Part shown: positions 10,466 through 21,845 of the stretch, piece by piece
How the letters are laid out: every line of letters starts with the position of its first letter
How positions within the stretch are numbered: position 1 is the first letter of the stretch
NCBI GenBank assembly: GCA_963971575.1
Contig: OZ020611.1
Span: 3,038,001-3,102,000, forward strand
DNA: 64,000 nucleotides
Reading direction: 5' to 3'
From: Liopterus haemorrhoidalis
Lineage: Eukaryota > Arthropoda > Insecta > Coleoptera > Dytiscidae
Made by a program: the position numbers and the translations under genes
Notes under the pieces: generated by a model
Told to the model about the DNA's origin: nothing
Database searches by the model: none
What the model saw: the letters and a program-made list of their open reading frames with translations, nothing else

Positions 10466-11003
10466 ATATAAGACCTCCTTTAAAACACTGTGTACTTATT
10501 GGAATGTAGAAATAGTTGTAATTAAAATCACCATTAGAATAGTAGTGAAGGCCGTTCGAGGGGCATAAAATCACACGTAAATCCAATGTAAGTATCTAAG
10601 AGAGATATTTTATGTTTAATGTGATGTGATCGAGCCGGGCCATATATAACTGGTTCAGAGCGAGAGCGAGAGCAAGGCGAGGGTGAGTTAGGTGTTTTTT
10701 AACTAGTCATTAATTTCATTGTTTTTTCGTGACTCCTAGTCACAAACAAATGGCCCTAGATTTACCTTTATTTGATTTAAGTTTTTCAGATAACTATCAC
10801 GAATTCGTGATACCTAGTTACCTAGCTAGCTTTGTTTCACAGCGACTCGCAAAAAGTAATGAACAACGACACCTACTAATAGCTTCATGAAATTTTTGTT
10901 ATAAACGAAATTCTAGAAATGATTTACAAATATATTAAATTATTTAGTATTAAAATAACTAACATATTAAAAAACTGAATATTTGAGACACTATAATTTT
11001 TTA
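10466..11003. other. Intergenic, no gene seen
   Basis: AT-rich DNA after the hAT target site. A GAGCGAGAGCGAGAGCAAGG purine stretch near 10660-10685 is the only local oddity. A TTCTAGAAATGATTTACAAA segment near 10910-10970 recurs in similar form near 27396-27445. Confidence 0.45.
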
Positions 11004-11051
11004 GAAGGCAGTTTAATTTCTTATGCGGATGATACAGTTCTGTATGTTTAG
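11004..11051 (+). pseudogene. Tiny reverse transcriptase snippet (YADDT)
   Basis: Fifteen codons read EGSLISYADDTVLYV before a TAG. This matches the palm YADD catalytic motif and its usual context in LINE reverse transcriptases. It is too short to assign a clade and has no recognisable flanks. A chance match is possible, but the surrounding SLISYADDTVL pattern is specific. Confidence 0.35.
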
Positions 11052-12367
11052 TTTAGTTTTATTCTTGTCTTTCATGTATATACATAAATATTACATAATA
11101 ACAATATACAACAATATAGTACAAGAAATGAAGCTCAAAAAATGACAAAACCTCGCAATTTTTTCGTCCAGCATCGATTTGGATAAAAATTTGGAATTAG
11201 GCTCATTTCACCCTCTAGTTCATTTTCTACATTGTGCCGTTGTACGATTTTTGTTTTTTAAGGGTGAAAACTACCCCTAATTGTAAAAAAATATAAAATA
11301 ACATTTTGAACCTTAATATGGGTAAAATTTGGTTTGTATTAGCTAAATATGGATCGTTTTATGCTTTAGAATACAATTTCATAATGTTTCAACCCTTAAA
11401 AATCCCTTGTTGGAGCTTAATGTAAAAAAAAGAGTATTTATCTTAAAAAATGATTTCATCTTGCATCGATTTGATATTTTACATTTTTAAACATATTTTC
11501 CTGTAAATAAGCTCAAGTGATTTTGATTACTTGAAAAATTAGGTTGAGGGCCGTAAGCGGCCCGCGTGCCATCAAAATTTGATTCGGCCCTCCCCAAGAC
11601 AAAATCCTGGCTGCGCCATTGATTCGTGTTAAATACATGACAACATGCTTACACAAGTCAAAAGTTATAAAATTGAATAATACCATACATCATTAACAGG
11701 TTAAAATATTAATTTCCATAGCCCTGGTTAAATGAGGTACTGAAAAAAATTCACCCTTCACATTTTTTTTCTTGTGTAGCCTTCTTTTTAAAATACATCC
11801 CGTTTTTCTACAAAAATTTCTAGAAAATTTATGACCCATATAGTCTATTATTTTAGAAAGAAAATCAAAAACATCTCAGAGCAAAAAGTTGTAATTTCGT
11901 CATCAATCACTTGAAAAATATTTACATCAACACATCAAAGTTTATATTATTCGACAGATAGTGGATCCTGGAAAAGGCACAGTAGCTCGTCCTGTCTGAA
12001 TCCATTAATAAAATGTATTCGTCCTGTGAATGGCGCGAACACGGGTATTGTTTTTAGCGAGGCACTCGTCTAAACACGCAGCATCGTACCGGGTGTGACG
12101 TCGCACTACTTAGGAACACCAACGTTGACAAACAACTTCTGTGGGGTGAGAAGTACCAGTTTTAAGATACAAGGTGGAAGAGTGGCCTTTTAACAGAATT
12201 TACCTCTTACATTACCGACTTTCAAAGGTATTATTTTTGATTTGTTTTTGAAATTTGATATTTTTAACGTAAACAAAAAATATAAAAGAATCAGCTCCTA
12301 ATATCACAAATCATATTTATTAATATTTCAAGCAAAATAAAATAAAAGACTTGTTTAAATTATATAT
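11052..12367. other. Intergenic, no gene seen
   Basis: Long AT-rich stretch. GGCCCGCGTGCCATC and CAAAATCCTGGCTGCGCCATT at 11556-11620 look like the end of some interspersed repeat, but no partner end was found. A GC-richer patch at 11970-12110 has no frame or motif. Confidence 0.45.
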
Positions 12368-13420
12368 GAAAAAATCAGCTGTGACCACCACAGGACCGAT
12401 CGCCAGCACAAAGTACTTGTATGAAATACATTTTAGCAGCAGAGTAGAAATAACTTGGCCTAATATTTTCTAACAGAGATATTATTTATCATAACCATGG
12501 AAACGTTACTTATAAGTATGAAAAAATAGATACTCATTTGATTTCAAAAAATCGGCTGTGGCCACCACAGGACCGACCGCCATCATAAAGTACTTCATAA
12601 AGTAATACATTCTAGCAGCAGAGTATAAATAACTTGGCCTAATATTTTCTAACAGAGATATTATTTATCATGACCATGGAAACGTTACATATAAGTATGA
12701 AAAAATTTAGACTTTTTTGAAAAATTTTACAAAAATTATTCAAAATTTTTCGTTTTATCAAAAAACGTCTCAGATAAAAGTTATTAATTATTGCTTTTAT
12801 AGCAACTTTTGTTCAGTAAATTTTTTCGAAATATTTTTCTGTTGTGAAATGTTCACAAAAATCATAAAATCGACACGAGTAAACTCTCATTTTTAGTCAA
12901 CCGATTTTTACCAAAAGTTAATCAACTCGTGCCATTGATGGCAGAATCTTAAATATGAAGTTTCATGAAAATCCTTTCAGCCGAATTTGCTCTGCACGTG
13001 TACACAGACAGACGGACAGACAGACGGACAGACAGACGGACAGATAGACGGACAGACAGACGGACAGACAGACGGACAGACAGCGAACAGACAGACGGAC
13101 AGACAGACCGACAGACATCATGCTAAAAATAGTCGAAACGTTATGTAGGGACCTCAGTTCGTGGAGATCCATCGAACACTCGAAATGTCATAATCGGTAT
13201 GATCACAATACCTCCCTTATATATGTTGACGGTCGGTAAAAATTTTCAAATATTTATCAAAAAATTTTCGTTTTTTCAAAATATGTCTCAAATAAAAGTT
13301 GTTAGTTATTGCTTTTATAGCAACTTTTGTTCAATACATTTTTCCAAATATTTTTCTGTTGTTAAATCTTAAAAAATCTTAAAATCGAAACGAGTAAACT
13401 CCCATTTCTAGTGAACCGAA
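12368..13420 (+). repeat. Repeat family A, copy 1 (head-head-body, CAGA array)
   Basis: Two tandem head units (about 12370-12540 and 12544-12710) each run from TCAGCTGTGGCCACCACAGG through GACCGACCGCC, a TTGGCCTAATATTTTCTAAC segment and CCATGGAAACGTTAC. They are followed by a body that ends in TTTGCTCTGCACGTGTACA, then a CAGACGGA-type array (about 13005-13120), then ATCATGCTAAAAATAGTC and CCTCCCTTATAT up to GACGGTCGG at 13237. A second partial body follows (13238-13420). Head and end carry inverted CCGACCGCC/GGCGGTCGG motifs. No coding frame. Other copies are near 20.3-20.9, 29.9/31.6, 48.5-49.7 and 51.2 kb. Confidence 0.8.
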
Positions 13421-14162
13421 ATGCCTAAAATCAGCCCTGATAATTATAATCAAACGATAAAAAATATTTCTGAAGCAATACCAAATTGTCTCTATACAAT
13501 GTTGAATGATTACTTTATTTTTAACCTAAATTAATAAAAATCCCTGCTGTCAAAACTTTGCGATATGCGAAATGAATATTGACAGCAATACCCTGGTCAT
13601 CAAAATCCTACAAATTTCAGTGCTGCCACCCCCGGAGTGGCTAGTAAAGACAGTGGGCGGTAGGCGAAGAGCGGTGACGAGAGGTGAAGAACTCGCTAGT
13701 ACCTGATGACTGGTGTGATATCTTTTATGCATATTTCAATATGTCGAGAGGAAACTGACTCTTTCACTACTCCTCAACTCGGAACTAGGTTATTTTTGGC
13801 ACCTGCCATGAATTTTAAGATTGAGCAAAGAGCACACATAAAATTTTAGAGCAAAAAATATCGATAATAAAGTTTACATCGAGAAAATAGTATTCTCATC
13901 TAGGTCAAATGATTTTCAATTGATATTTTAATTTTCTTTTAAATTTCTCACAAAATTAATTCAACAAGAAATTTAAAAGTCTTTAAGTTAAAATTAATAT
14001 TTGTTTCTCATGGGAAAAAACATGATGTGAAGAATATAAACAATGGCATAACTACAGATGGAAATATAAATTAATAAATCGATTAATTAATAACGAAATA
14101 TTATAATCGATTTTCGATTAAATTGGTAAAAAATAATCCATTAATCGATTATGAAATTAAAA
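13421..14162. other. Intergenic, no gene seen
   Basis: Includes a GC-richer patch at 13610-13700 with only a short chance frame, and a patch of alternating ATCGATT-like words near 14075-14155. No feature can be supported. Confidence 0.45.
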
Positions 14163-14228
14163 AAATTGATGTTAAGTGTGAATTTTCACACATTTCAGGG
14201 TTTCTCAGGTATTTAGTAAGTGAATGAT
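14163..14228 (+). repeat. Repeat family B, start fragment
   Basis: The sequence GTGAATTTTCACACATTTCA followed by GGGTTTCTCAGGTATTTAG matches the start of family B at 57221 and the reverse-strand copies near 28780 and 54460. It stops where the 3' tail of the minus-strand LINE begins. It may be the left part of the B copy that resumes near 19655. Confidence 0.65.
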
Positions 14229-14523
14229 AATTATTTAATTTATTTAATTTATTGAGAAATAGGGGATACAACAGACTTCAAAGTCCCAAAAGTGTCCCTA
14301 CATTAAGTATACACGATAGAATCTACACATGTAGAAAAAATAAAATAATATAAATATAAATACATAAAATATCAACAATAAGCAAGAAATATATATTAAG
14401 AATAACAAAATAATAAGATATACAACATATACAAATAAATACTTTTAAAGTAAATAAAACAAAAAAGGAAATTAAAAAACAAATAAAAAGGAAGATATGT
14501 GTGTACACATAGGTACAATGTAT

Positions 14524-14526
<3 letters not shown>

Positions 14527-14580
<54 letters not shown>
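14527..14580. repeat. (TA)n microsatellite
   Basis: About 27 TA units in the 3' UTR of the LINE, next to an A-run at 14581-14592. Likely a secondary expansion. Confidence 0.95.
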
Positions 14581-14585
<5 letters not shown>

Positions 14586-14606
14586 AAAAAAACATGTAAC
14601 CAAATT

Positions 14607-17457
14607 TTACAAACTGTCACAAATCAGTTTTCGAAAATTGCCAAAACTCATATAAAAGATGTCAGACAAATTATTTCTCAGTAGTAATTGATTATAAAGA
14701 GTGACCATTCGATTCAGTGAACTCATCCTACAAGATTCCGTCCTAGCAGCATTTTCCCGAAACAAATAATTTCTTATTCTCATTCCAGGGGGTGGAACTT
14801 TGATATAAATATCAGATAGGATGACCGAACAATTTACGCCACCGTTCCATATGTTATGGAGAAATAATAAACTACGAATATCACGCCTGTCTTTAAGAGA
14901 TCTAATAGAATATCGCTCTAATATTGTTTTAGATGATTCATACATAGGGTAAACACCTGTAGTTCTGTATTCAACACTACGTAAAAATTTAGTCTGGACA
15001 ACCTCTCACATCTTAATATATTTACTCTGAAACGGTGACCAAATCACACAAGCATATTCCAGCCTGCTACGTACCAATGAGTTAAATAAAATAATGTATG
15101 TTCGAGGTTGCCTGAAGTCTCTCGCCATTCTAAGTATAAAACCTGATGTTTTAAAACAGTTACGTACAGATGTCACTATATGACTGTTGAAATTTAACTG
15201 ACAGTCAAAAATGACACCAAGATCTTTTATCGTATCTGTTCTTAAAATCACAGAGTCACCCATTTTATATTCGAATTTAATCGATGTTCGATTTTTAGTA
15301 AACGACATTACTTTACTTTTAGATGCATTAAACTGTAAGCCTGAGTCACAGCTCCAACGCAATAGCATTTTTAGGTCCTGTTCCAAATCATGGCAATCTG
15401 AAACATTGTTAATCTGCTTATATAGTTTAATGTCATCCGCAAATAACAGACAACTACCATGAGTTATTTGTTGTGGAACATCGTTAACTGCTAACAAAAA
15501 TAGCAAGGGCCCAAGATTCAAGCCTTGTGGTACTCCAGATGGTCTTGAGTACTGACGTGACTGAGAGCCTGCGTATTCTACATACTGAAATCTTTGCGTC
15601 AAGTATGAGATAAACCAATTACAGGTATGACGAGAGACACCGTTTGAGCTCAAACTATTCACTAAAAGTTTATGCGGGACTTTATCGAATGCTTTACTCA
15701 TATCCAAGTAGATAACATCTGTTTGATGACCTTGATCTATATTATTTGAAATGAAATTAGTTACAATCATGAGGTTAGTCTCTGTAGATTTTTTTGGTAA
15801 AAATCCATGTTGACATTCAGAGATATTAGGTGACACATGATGGAATAAATGCCTGTACATAATTTGTTCCATAACTTTGGCAGGAGAAGAAAGGATGGAA
15901 ACAGGTCTGTAATTTCTAAGTAACCTTTTATCACCCGATTTATGTATGGGACAGACTCGGGAGATTTTCCACCTATCAGGAAAAACATTACTTGATAGAG
16001 ATTTATTAAACAATATCCACAAAGGCACAGCTAAAACATCCATACAACCCTTAATGAAATAAGGAGGTATAAGGTCAGGTCCACATGATCGCTTTGGGGC
16101 TAATTTCTTTATGGACCACACTACATCTTCAAGTGAAATACTATCGAGATGAAATATGTCTAAACTAGTATCAATAATATGGGCGTCGGCGTGTAAATCC
16201 GCATCTGCCTGAACAGGGTCAAATACTGAGGAAAAATATTCACCGAAGCCATTTGATATTTCTTTATTATTGATAAGTTTATTATCTTTATCGTCAATAA
16301 AGTGACTACTTATTTCCGATTTTTTTTGTTTTTTTGTAAAACTCCAAAAAGTTTTAGAGTCATTACAAATATTGTTTTCCATATCGACCATATATTCAAT
16401 ATGTTTCACTTTAATCAGATGTTTTAAATCTTTACGCGCCTGTCTAAACATACCGAGGTGATACTTAAAGTCGCCAGACCCGGACTTATATTTTTTAAAA
16501 TGATATTTTTTTTTTATTTTTAAGAATTTTCATTTCCGGAGTAAATAATCGATTATAATTATTTTTATGGTGAGGTATTTTGGGAACATGTCGATCTAAT
16601 ACTGCGTAGATGCGGCTATAGAATTCATCCACTGCCTCATTAACATTCATATAATCATTTAAAACCGACCAGTTAATTTTACTTAACTCCCTATAAATTA
16701 ATTCAAAGTTGGCTCTTTTATAATTATATGAATTCTGATGGCAAACTGGTTGCTTACAAAAATATACAATACAATCTATAACAATGAAAAGTGCGGGGTG
16801 GTGACCATCTTCCTGCACTAGTGGATCCGTTTCCCTGTCAATTGTTACATTTTCAAGATTAGTCAGTACCAAATCAAGAGTCCGCGAATTATTATTTTTT
16901 ATTTCATTTCTGCTTTCTAAATTGTACATGCTTATAAAATTATTTAATTCAATGATCTTTTTATCATTAGTGTTAACACTTGACAGGAAATCTTCCCCGC
17001 TGATTGTTGGAATATTAAAGTCTCCGACAATAAAGATTTTTGCTCTATTTAATTCAGGATATGTATCCAAATAATCGAAAAAGGATTTATAATATTCTAC
17101 ACTGTTATTAGGTGGTATATAAACACAACAAAAAATAAATGATTGAACATTGTTAAAAACCTTAATTATTAGAAATTCGTGAGAGGAATTGCCTTTTGCT
17201 AGATTCACAGATGACCATTTATTATGAACCGCTAACAACACCCCACCCCCTCTCCTAACATCCTGTCTATCATTCCGATAACACGTATAAGTATCATTAA
17301 ATAATTCTCCCGTATTAATATTACTATTAAGCCACGTTTCCGTAAGTGCTATTATGTCATAATCAGAAGACAGTGTGTTAATAAAGAAAGAGCGAGTTTT
17401 TGTACGCAGTCCACGCACATTCTGGTAATACAAAGTTAAATGTTTACTTATCGGCAT
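14607..17457 (-). pseudogene. LINE ORF2: endonuclease and reverse transcriptase
   Basis: Nicks target DNA and copies the element RNA at the nick. The start ATG (17455-17457) overlaps the end of ORF1. The AP-endonuclease domain has YYQNVRGL, ALTETWL, RRGGGVLLAV, VGDFNIP, SRTLDLVLTN and DGHHPAL. The RT has SCGPDLIPPYF, YRPVSILSSPAKVMEQIMYR, YLDMSKAFDKVPH, SGVPQGLNLGPLLF, LFADDIKLY and KDLGVIFD. A one-base frameshift in an A-rich run (about 16495-16510) separates the two domains. One in-frame TGA at 15006-15008, probably from CGA, precedes the C-terminal region, which continues in the same frame to 14607. Total about 950 codons. Confidence 0.88.
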
Positions 17458-18430
17458 TGGAGTTGAGTATCCTCTGTGCTAGCTCTTTACAGTTCCTCTC
17501 AATATCCTTCAAATCCTTTTCCGACCTAACATATATAATTTTAGAGTTTTCGCGCTCTCGTACATAGATCTGGCCGTTCCTAGACCATACATAAGCCAGG
17601 TTATAGACACGTTTCATTATCCTAGCTTGTGACATGAGCATTCTTCTACGCTGTGTTAAATTCTCATTAACGTACACAGTATTACTCACGTCAAAACCCA
17701 GGTCCCGTGTATTTAAGTTACGCTTAACTTTACGGCACTTAATGAAAGCTTCTTTGTCCAAGTTCCGCACGAATTTCACAATAATTCCCCTTATTGCTGG
17801 AGAATTACCATTCTGTCGCCCGAGCCGATGACAATTATCGATCAATTCAGGTTTTAGATCCATACCTATTATACGACCGACTTTCACTACTTCACTCACT
17901 ACATTTTCACCCTTTACTTCAGGCAGTCCATGTATTTCCAGACAGTTACGACGTGAATATTGCTCTTGGTCGTCCAACGAAACTCGAAGATCTTCGTTCT
18001 CTTCACGCAGTTTCTCGTTTTCATCCTCCAATTCCTTTGTTTTACCCAATAAAACGCTCAGTTGGGATGCTTGCGCGTCGAGTTTGTTATGCGTTTCCGT
18101 TATAGATAACCGAAGCTTAATATTTTCATCTAATAGATTTTTTAACATTGCTACCACTTCTGCTAAAGATGGGTTAGATGTAAGATCGTGCTTCGGTGAA
18201 TCGGTACACATAGCTTCACTAGCTTTTAAGTTACTGGGCTGTCGCTGATTTTTGCATAAAGTACATTTCCAGTTAAGAAATTCTTTATTGGCTTTCATGT
18301 CCGCAAAACGTGATTCAGAGATATCCATGCATTTTATGTGGAAATCAGAAGTACAAGAACCCACACAAGTTAGCTGGTCTTCATATCTGCTTATTTTGCC
18401 ATTACATTTAGCACATTTTGTTCCAACCAT
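17444..18430 (-). CDS. LINE ORF1: PHD finger, coiled coil, RNA-binding protein
   Basis: Intact 328-residue frame. The N-terminal PHD-type zinc finger has Cys6, Cys9, Cys22, Cys26, His31, Cys34, Cys56 and Cys59. A leucine-rich coiled coil follows at about 85-160 (LEDENEKLREENEDLR). Then comes an L1-ORF1-like RRM region starting QEQYSRRNCLEIHGLPE, with CHRLGRQNG, IIVKFVRN and VYVNENLTQRRRML. By family, such proteins bind element RNA and form the ribonucleoprotein. The stop TAA at 17444-17446 lies inside the ORF2 start region, suggesting reinitiation or frameshift coupling. Being intact, it is the best-preserved frame of this element. Confidence 0.88.
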   Translation of the reverse strand: MVGTKCAKCNGKISRYEDQLTCVGSCTSDFHIKCMDISESRFADMKANKEFLNWKCTLCKNQRQPSNLKASEAMCTDSPKHDLTSNPSLAEVVAMLKNLLDENIKLRLSITETHNKLDAQASQLSVLLGKTKELEDENEKLREENEDLRVSLDDQEQYSRRNCLEIHGLPEVKGENVVSEVVKVGRIIGMDLKPELIDNCHRLGRQNGNSPAIRGIIVKFVRNLDKEAFIKCRKVKRNLNTRDLGFDVSNTVYVNENLTQRRRMLMSQARIMKRVYNLAYVWSRNGQIYVRERENSKIIYVRSEKDLKDIERNCKELAQRILNSNADK

Positions 18431-18436
18431 TTTAAT

Positions 18437-19231
18437 GGCCGGTATTATAAAAACCTAACCAAAGGACCAACTATCTAGTTGCAAACTAAATTTAGTTGAT
18501 AACTAATATAACAAGTTATTTAATTTCGGTATTATAAATCAGAACAGCCAACTAAGTAACTAGTTCACAACTAAAACAATTTAGTGTCAAGATTTACCGA
18601 CCGAACGTTAGTTATACAACTGACCGGTAGATGCCTACCTATAATTTTGACAGTGAAAAAGAATTATCAAATGGAAAAAAAAAAAACGGGATAGAGGTTA
18701 AAACTATACAGAAATTGAAAAAGAGCAATTAATTGATATAGTACATAAATATAAAAATGTAGTGGAAAACAAAAAAACTGATAATGTTAGTGTTATTGAA
18801 AAACTAAATTAATGGAACATAACGAATGGTGATGAAACACTACTGACAAATGACACACTACTGACAGATGATACTGATGACATAATATGTAAATTTATGT
18901 TGATTATGTATATAAATCTACTAATATGAATTTTTTTTTTATGTACGATATTATCCTTATTTTGCAGTTATTATTATCAAGTATATATTTTAGTATAAAT
19001 AATATAAACAAGTTATTTCAATGTAAACAAAATGCTTATTATTTAAATTTAATACAAATATAGTTGCCAACTATAATTTAGTACCCAGAAATTCTGTCAA
19101 CTAATTTAGTTTGTAGATTTAGTTGGGAACTTTTTTAAACCAACTTTTATAATACCGAAATCTATGGTTTAAATTAGTTTAACTCTTAACTAAAATTTAG
19201 TAGCAAACTATTTTGCTTTATAATACCGGCC
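18437..19231 (+). mobile_element. TIR element, Harbinger-like, Myb/SANT relic inside
   Basis: Ends are GGCCGGTATTATAAA and its reverse complement. A second copy of CGGTATTATAAA lies inside each end (near 18525 and 19147), giving a repeated subterminal motif expected of transposase binding sites. TAG/CTA-rich words such as AACTAAATTTAGTTG fill the subterminal arms. Inside is a relic of a Myb/SANT-like DNA-binding protein, which accompanies the nuclease in Harbinger-type elements. No nuclease gene is present. The flanks show no clear 3-bp TWA duplication, perhaps because the LINE abuts the left end. Confidence 0.6.
18688..18838 (+). pseudogene. Myb/SANT-like DNA-binding domain relic
   Basis: The frame reads NYTEIEKEQLIDIVHKYKNV then VENKKTDNVSVIEKLN, a stop, and WNITNG. 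The pattern (F/Y)TxxEKxxLIxxVxKYKxxxENKKTD is typical of Myb/SANT-like regulatory domains associated with PIF/Harbinger transposons. At least two stops, one in the flanking RDRG-stop and one after EKLN, make it non-functional. It lies in the TIR element at 18437-19231. Confidence 0.6.
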
Positions 19232-19654
19232 ATAATTGTTTTAATATAATTAGTAATTAAATTATTATATATATAATTAAATTATTAATTAGTTACTGAG
19301 GAACAAGGCTCGGAAATTTTCGGGACGTTGTAAAAACACTGCAAGTTGGTCGCCGAAGTTGCACGATGCTTACCGAGAATGTTGCCTTCGATTCTTGTCT
19401 CTCAAGTCAAAGCAAAATGCAGGAATAAACCTGGATTCGTATGTCGTTATCACTGATTTACTTTCTAACTGACAATTTTATTGTTAATTCTAATTTTGCA
19501 CAATTATTTAAAATATTTTTTATTTTATAATCACATATATATTTTCACTCTGATTATATATTTTTGCGCATATAATTTTTTTTATATTAATAATAACTTC
19601 TCACACTCTTTTTGAACAAATTCGAGGAGTAAAATTTCTTGTGTATACACTGTT
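19232..19654. other. Intergenic, no gene seen
   Basis: AT-rich with a moderately complex patch at 19290-19440. No frame, repeat or terminus was recognised. Confidence 0.45.
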
Positions 19655-20280
19655 AACTGCTAACTCAATATTCTGAGATGCAAAACCAAATTTTATGTTA
19701 AAATATTTTTTTTGTTAATTTTAATTCGAATACCTAATACCATTATTTACGTTTCTAAATTTGTGCAGTATTTTTTTATATAGCAAGGTTCATTAAGATT
19801 TTGAAAATTGCGCCTACGGCTTCCATTGGTTGTTTTAAGCCCTAACACCGCCCCTCTGATTTCGTGTATTCAATTTCAACAATTTCCACTGGTTATTAGA
19901 TTTACTCTTTTAAAAATTAAATGCAAAAAAAAAAAAACTGAATAAATAAATATGTGACAGGAAGCGAGATGTCTAACCACTACACCATGAAGGCATACTG
20001 GTTTACTGTCTTACATAACATATTAAATATTTACATCGTCAACCAAAAAACACAAAAAATGCGTTATTTTCCGAAATCATAATCTGATCAAAAATTCCTG
20101 TTGTACTATTCCGGTTCACACCAATGTACATTACTCAGATTTTTTTCAGATTTTTAGTTTAAATCATCTGGGCTTGACAAAAATCACGTCAAAATAATTT
20201 ATTTTGCAAAAATAAAATTTTGATTGTTAATCCAGGCTTTTATTTGATACCCTACTCTGAATTTTAAAAATATATTTTTT

Positions 20281-20933
20281 CCGACCGCCAACAAATATAA
20301 GGGAGGTATTGTCATCATACCGATTTTGACATTTCGAGATTTTGATGGATCTCCATGAATTGAGGTCCCTACATAACGTTTTGACTATTTTTAGCATGAT
20401 GTCTGTTGGTCTGTCTGCCCGTCTCTCCATCCGTCCGTCTGTCCGTCTGTACGTCCGTCCGTCCGTCTGTCTGTCTGTCTGTGTACACGTGCAGAGCAAA
20501 TTCGGCTAAAAGGATTTTTTTGAAACTGCATATTTAAGCTTTTGACATCAATTACACGAGTTGATCAACTTTTGGTAAAAATCGGTTGACTAGAAATGGA
20601 AGTTTACTCGTGTCGATTTTAAGATTTATGCGAATATTTAGCAACAGAAAAATATTTATAAAAAAATTATTTAACAAAAGTTGTTATAAATGCAATAACT
20701 AATAACTTTTATTTGAGTTATTTTTTGATAAAACGAAAAAAATTTGAAAAATATTTGGAAATAATATCTATTTTTTCATACTTATATGTAACGTTTCCAT
20801 GGTCATGATAAATCATATCTCTGTTAGAAAATATTAGGCCAAGTTATTTCTGCTCTGCTGCTAGATGTTTTTTATACCAGTACTTTGTGACGGCAGTCGG
20901 TCCTGTGTTGGCTACAGCTGATGTTTTTTCGAT
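20281..20933 (-). repeat. Repeat family A, copy 2, inside B
   Basis: A full-ended A unit in reverse: CCGACCGCCAACAAATATAA at 20281, a CTGTCCGT-type array at 20400-20482, CACGTGCAGAGCAAATTCGG, the body, CGTTTCCATGGTCATGATAA, and the head ending CTACAGCTGATG. The flanks are T-runs on both sides, and the uninterrupted B copies have a single run of eight T there. This shows a real insertion with T-rich target duplication or A/T target preference, and it fixes the ends of family A. Confidence 0.75.
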
Positions 20934-21074
20934 GAGCTCATATTTGTTAATATTTTTAGGGGGATATGTTTTTTAGATGTTTTAGTATTTTTCCTATGTG
21001 CGGGTCAAAGAGTTGTATAAGCATGCCAAATTTCAACTTTCTAGGTTTAGCCGTTTAGCTAAAATTTTTACCGA

Positions 21075-21120
<46 letters not shown>

Positions 21121-21137
21121 GAAAAAATGACGGTATA

Positions 21138-21845
21138 GGGAAATCGGCGAAACAGTGCAGTTGCGTCACTTGAAACGTCACAAAAAAAGTGACGTCAGGT
21201 TTAGTACGTTTACATTCATCTATTTAACGAATGTAATATTTGTACGCTGTCACTTGTATCGAAATGAAATTAAAATATAAGAATAAGAACAGAATAGAAG
21301 CAAATAAACTATTCTAATATGCAAAATAGTCCTACAAAGGACTGATCTGATCCAAAAATATGATCAAAGAAAAGAAAATAAAAATAAGTTGAATATAACC
21401 TAAAAACTATGCAGTACACACAAAATCAAATAAGAAAATCTATAAGAAAATATATAACTAAACTCAAAACTGCTAAATAAACAACAAACTAAATAAAAAA
21501 GGTTTTTAGTAATTACTAAAGTTAGATATTTGAACACAAGTTAGTATCAAAACACTACAGACGTATTATTAAATGACAAATGTAAACATCGTTTTATTCG
21601 GGATACCAATACAACTGTTCCTATATTAAATAAACACTTTTAAAATTTATAAATATACAAAATGACTATCAAACACAAACAAAATATGACTTCAAAAGGT
21701 ATGTTTTAGTAAAATAAAAGAGTAAAGAGTAATATTAGTCTATAATTCACATGCAAAAAAATCGAATTAGTTATTTTTTCGCCACTAACTTTGCCATTGA
21801 AGTTATGACACAAAATGACGAACTGCGCTGTTTCAGCGGCTGAGC
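21138..21845. mobile_element. 708-bp TIR element with TATA target duplication
   Basis: The left end is GGGAAATCGGCGAAACAGTG, and the right end reversed is GCTCAGCCGCTGAAACAGCG; both continue CAGTTxxGTCA. TATA occurs on both sides (21134-21137, 21846-21849), while B copy 2 shows the unfilled GACGGTATA..TTTTTTGG site. A subterminal palindrome, AACGTCAC..GTGACGTC, lies at 21173-21196. No coding frame. A 4-bp TATA duplication is not typical of Tc1/mariner, hAT or piggyBac (TTAA); superfamily undetermined. Confidence 0.7.

Larger units (their letters stand above)
14229..18432 (-). mobile_element. CR1-like non-LTR retrotransposon, nearly full length
   Basis: Two-ORF LINE on the minus strand. ORF1 (PHD finger, coiled coil, RNA-binding domain) overlaps ORF2 (endonuclease plus reverse transcriptase) by 14 bases. 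A 3' UTR of about 380 bp ends in an AATAAATT-type simple tail at about 14229-14255. Only two inactivating changes are obvious, a frameshift in an A-run and one in-frame TGA. The 5' UTR is very short: ORF1 begins within a few bases of the Harbinger-like element at 18437, so the 5' end may be truncated. Clade placement (CR1/Daphne-like) is inferred from ORF1 layout and tail type. Confidence 0.85.

Noticed and set aside
13005..13120. CRISPR-like array
   Set aside because: Short 4- to 8-base units without unique spacers; this is a microsatellite in an animal genome.
14323..14620. Hydrophobic frames with (IY)n
   Set aside because: Translation of the (TA)n run and AT-rich 3' UTR of the LINE.
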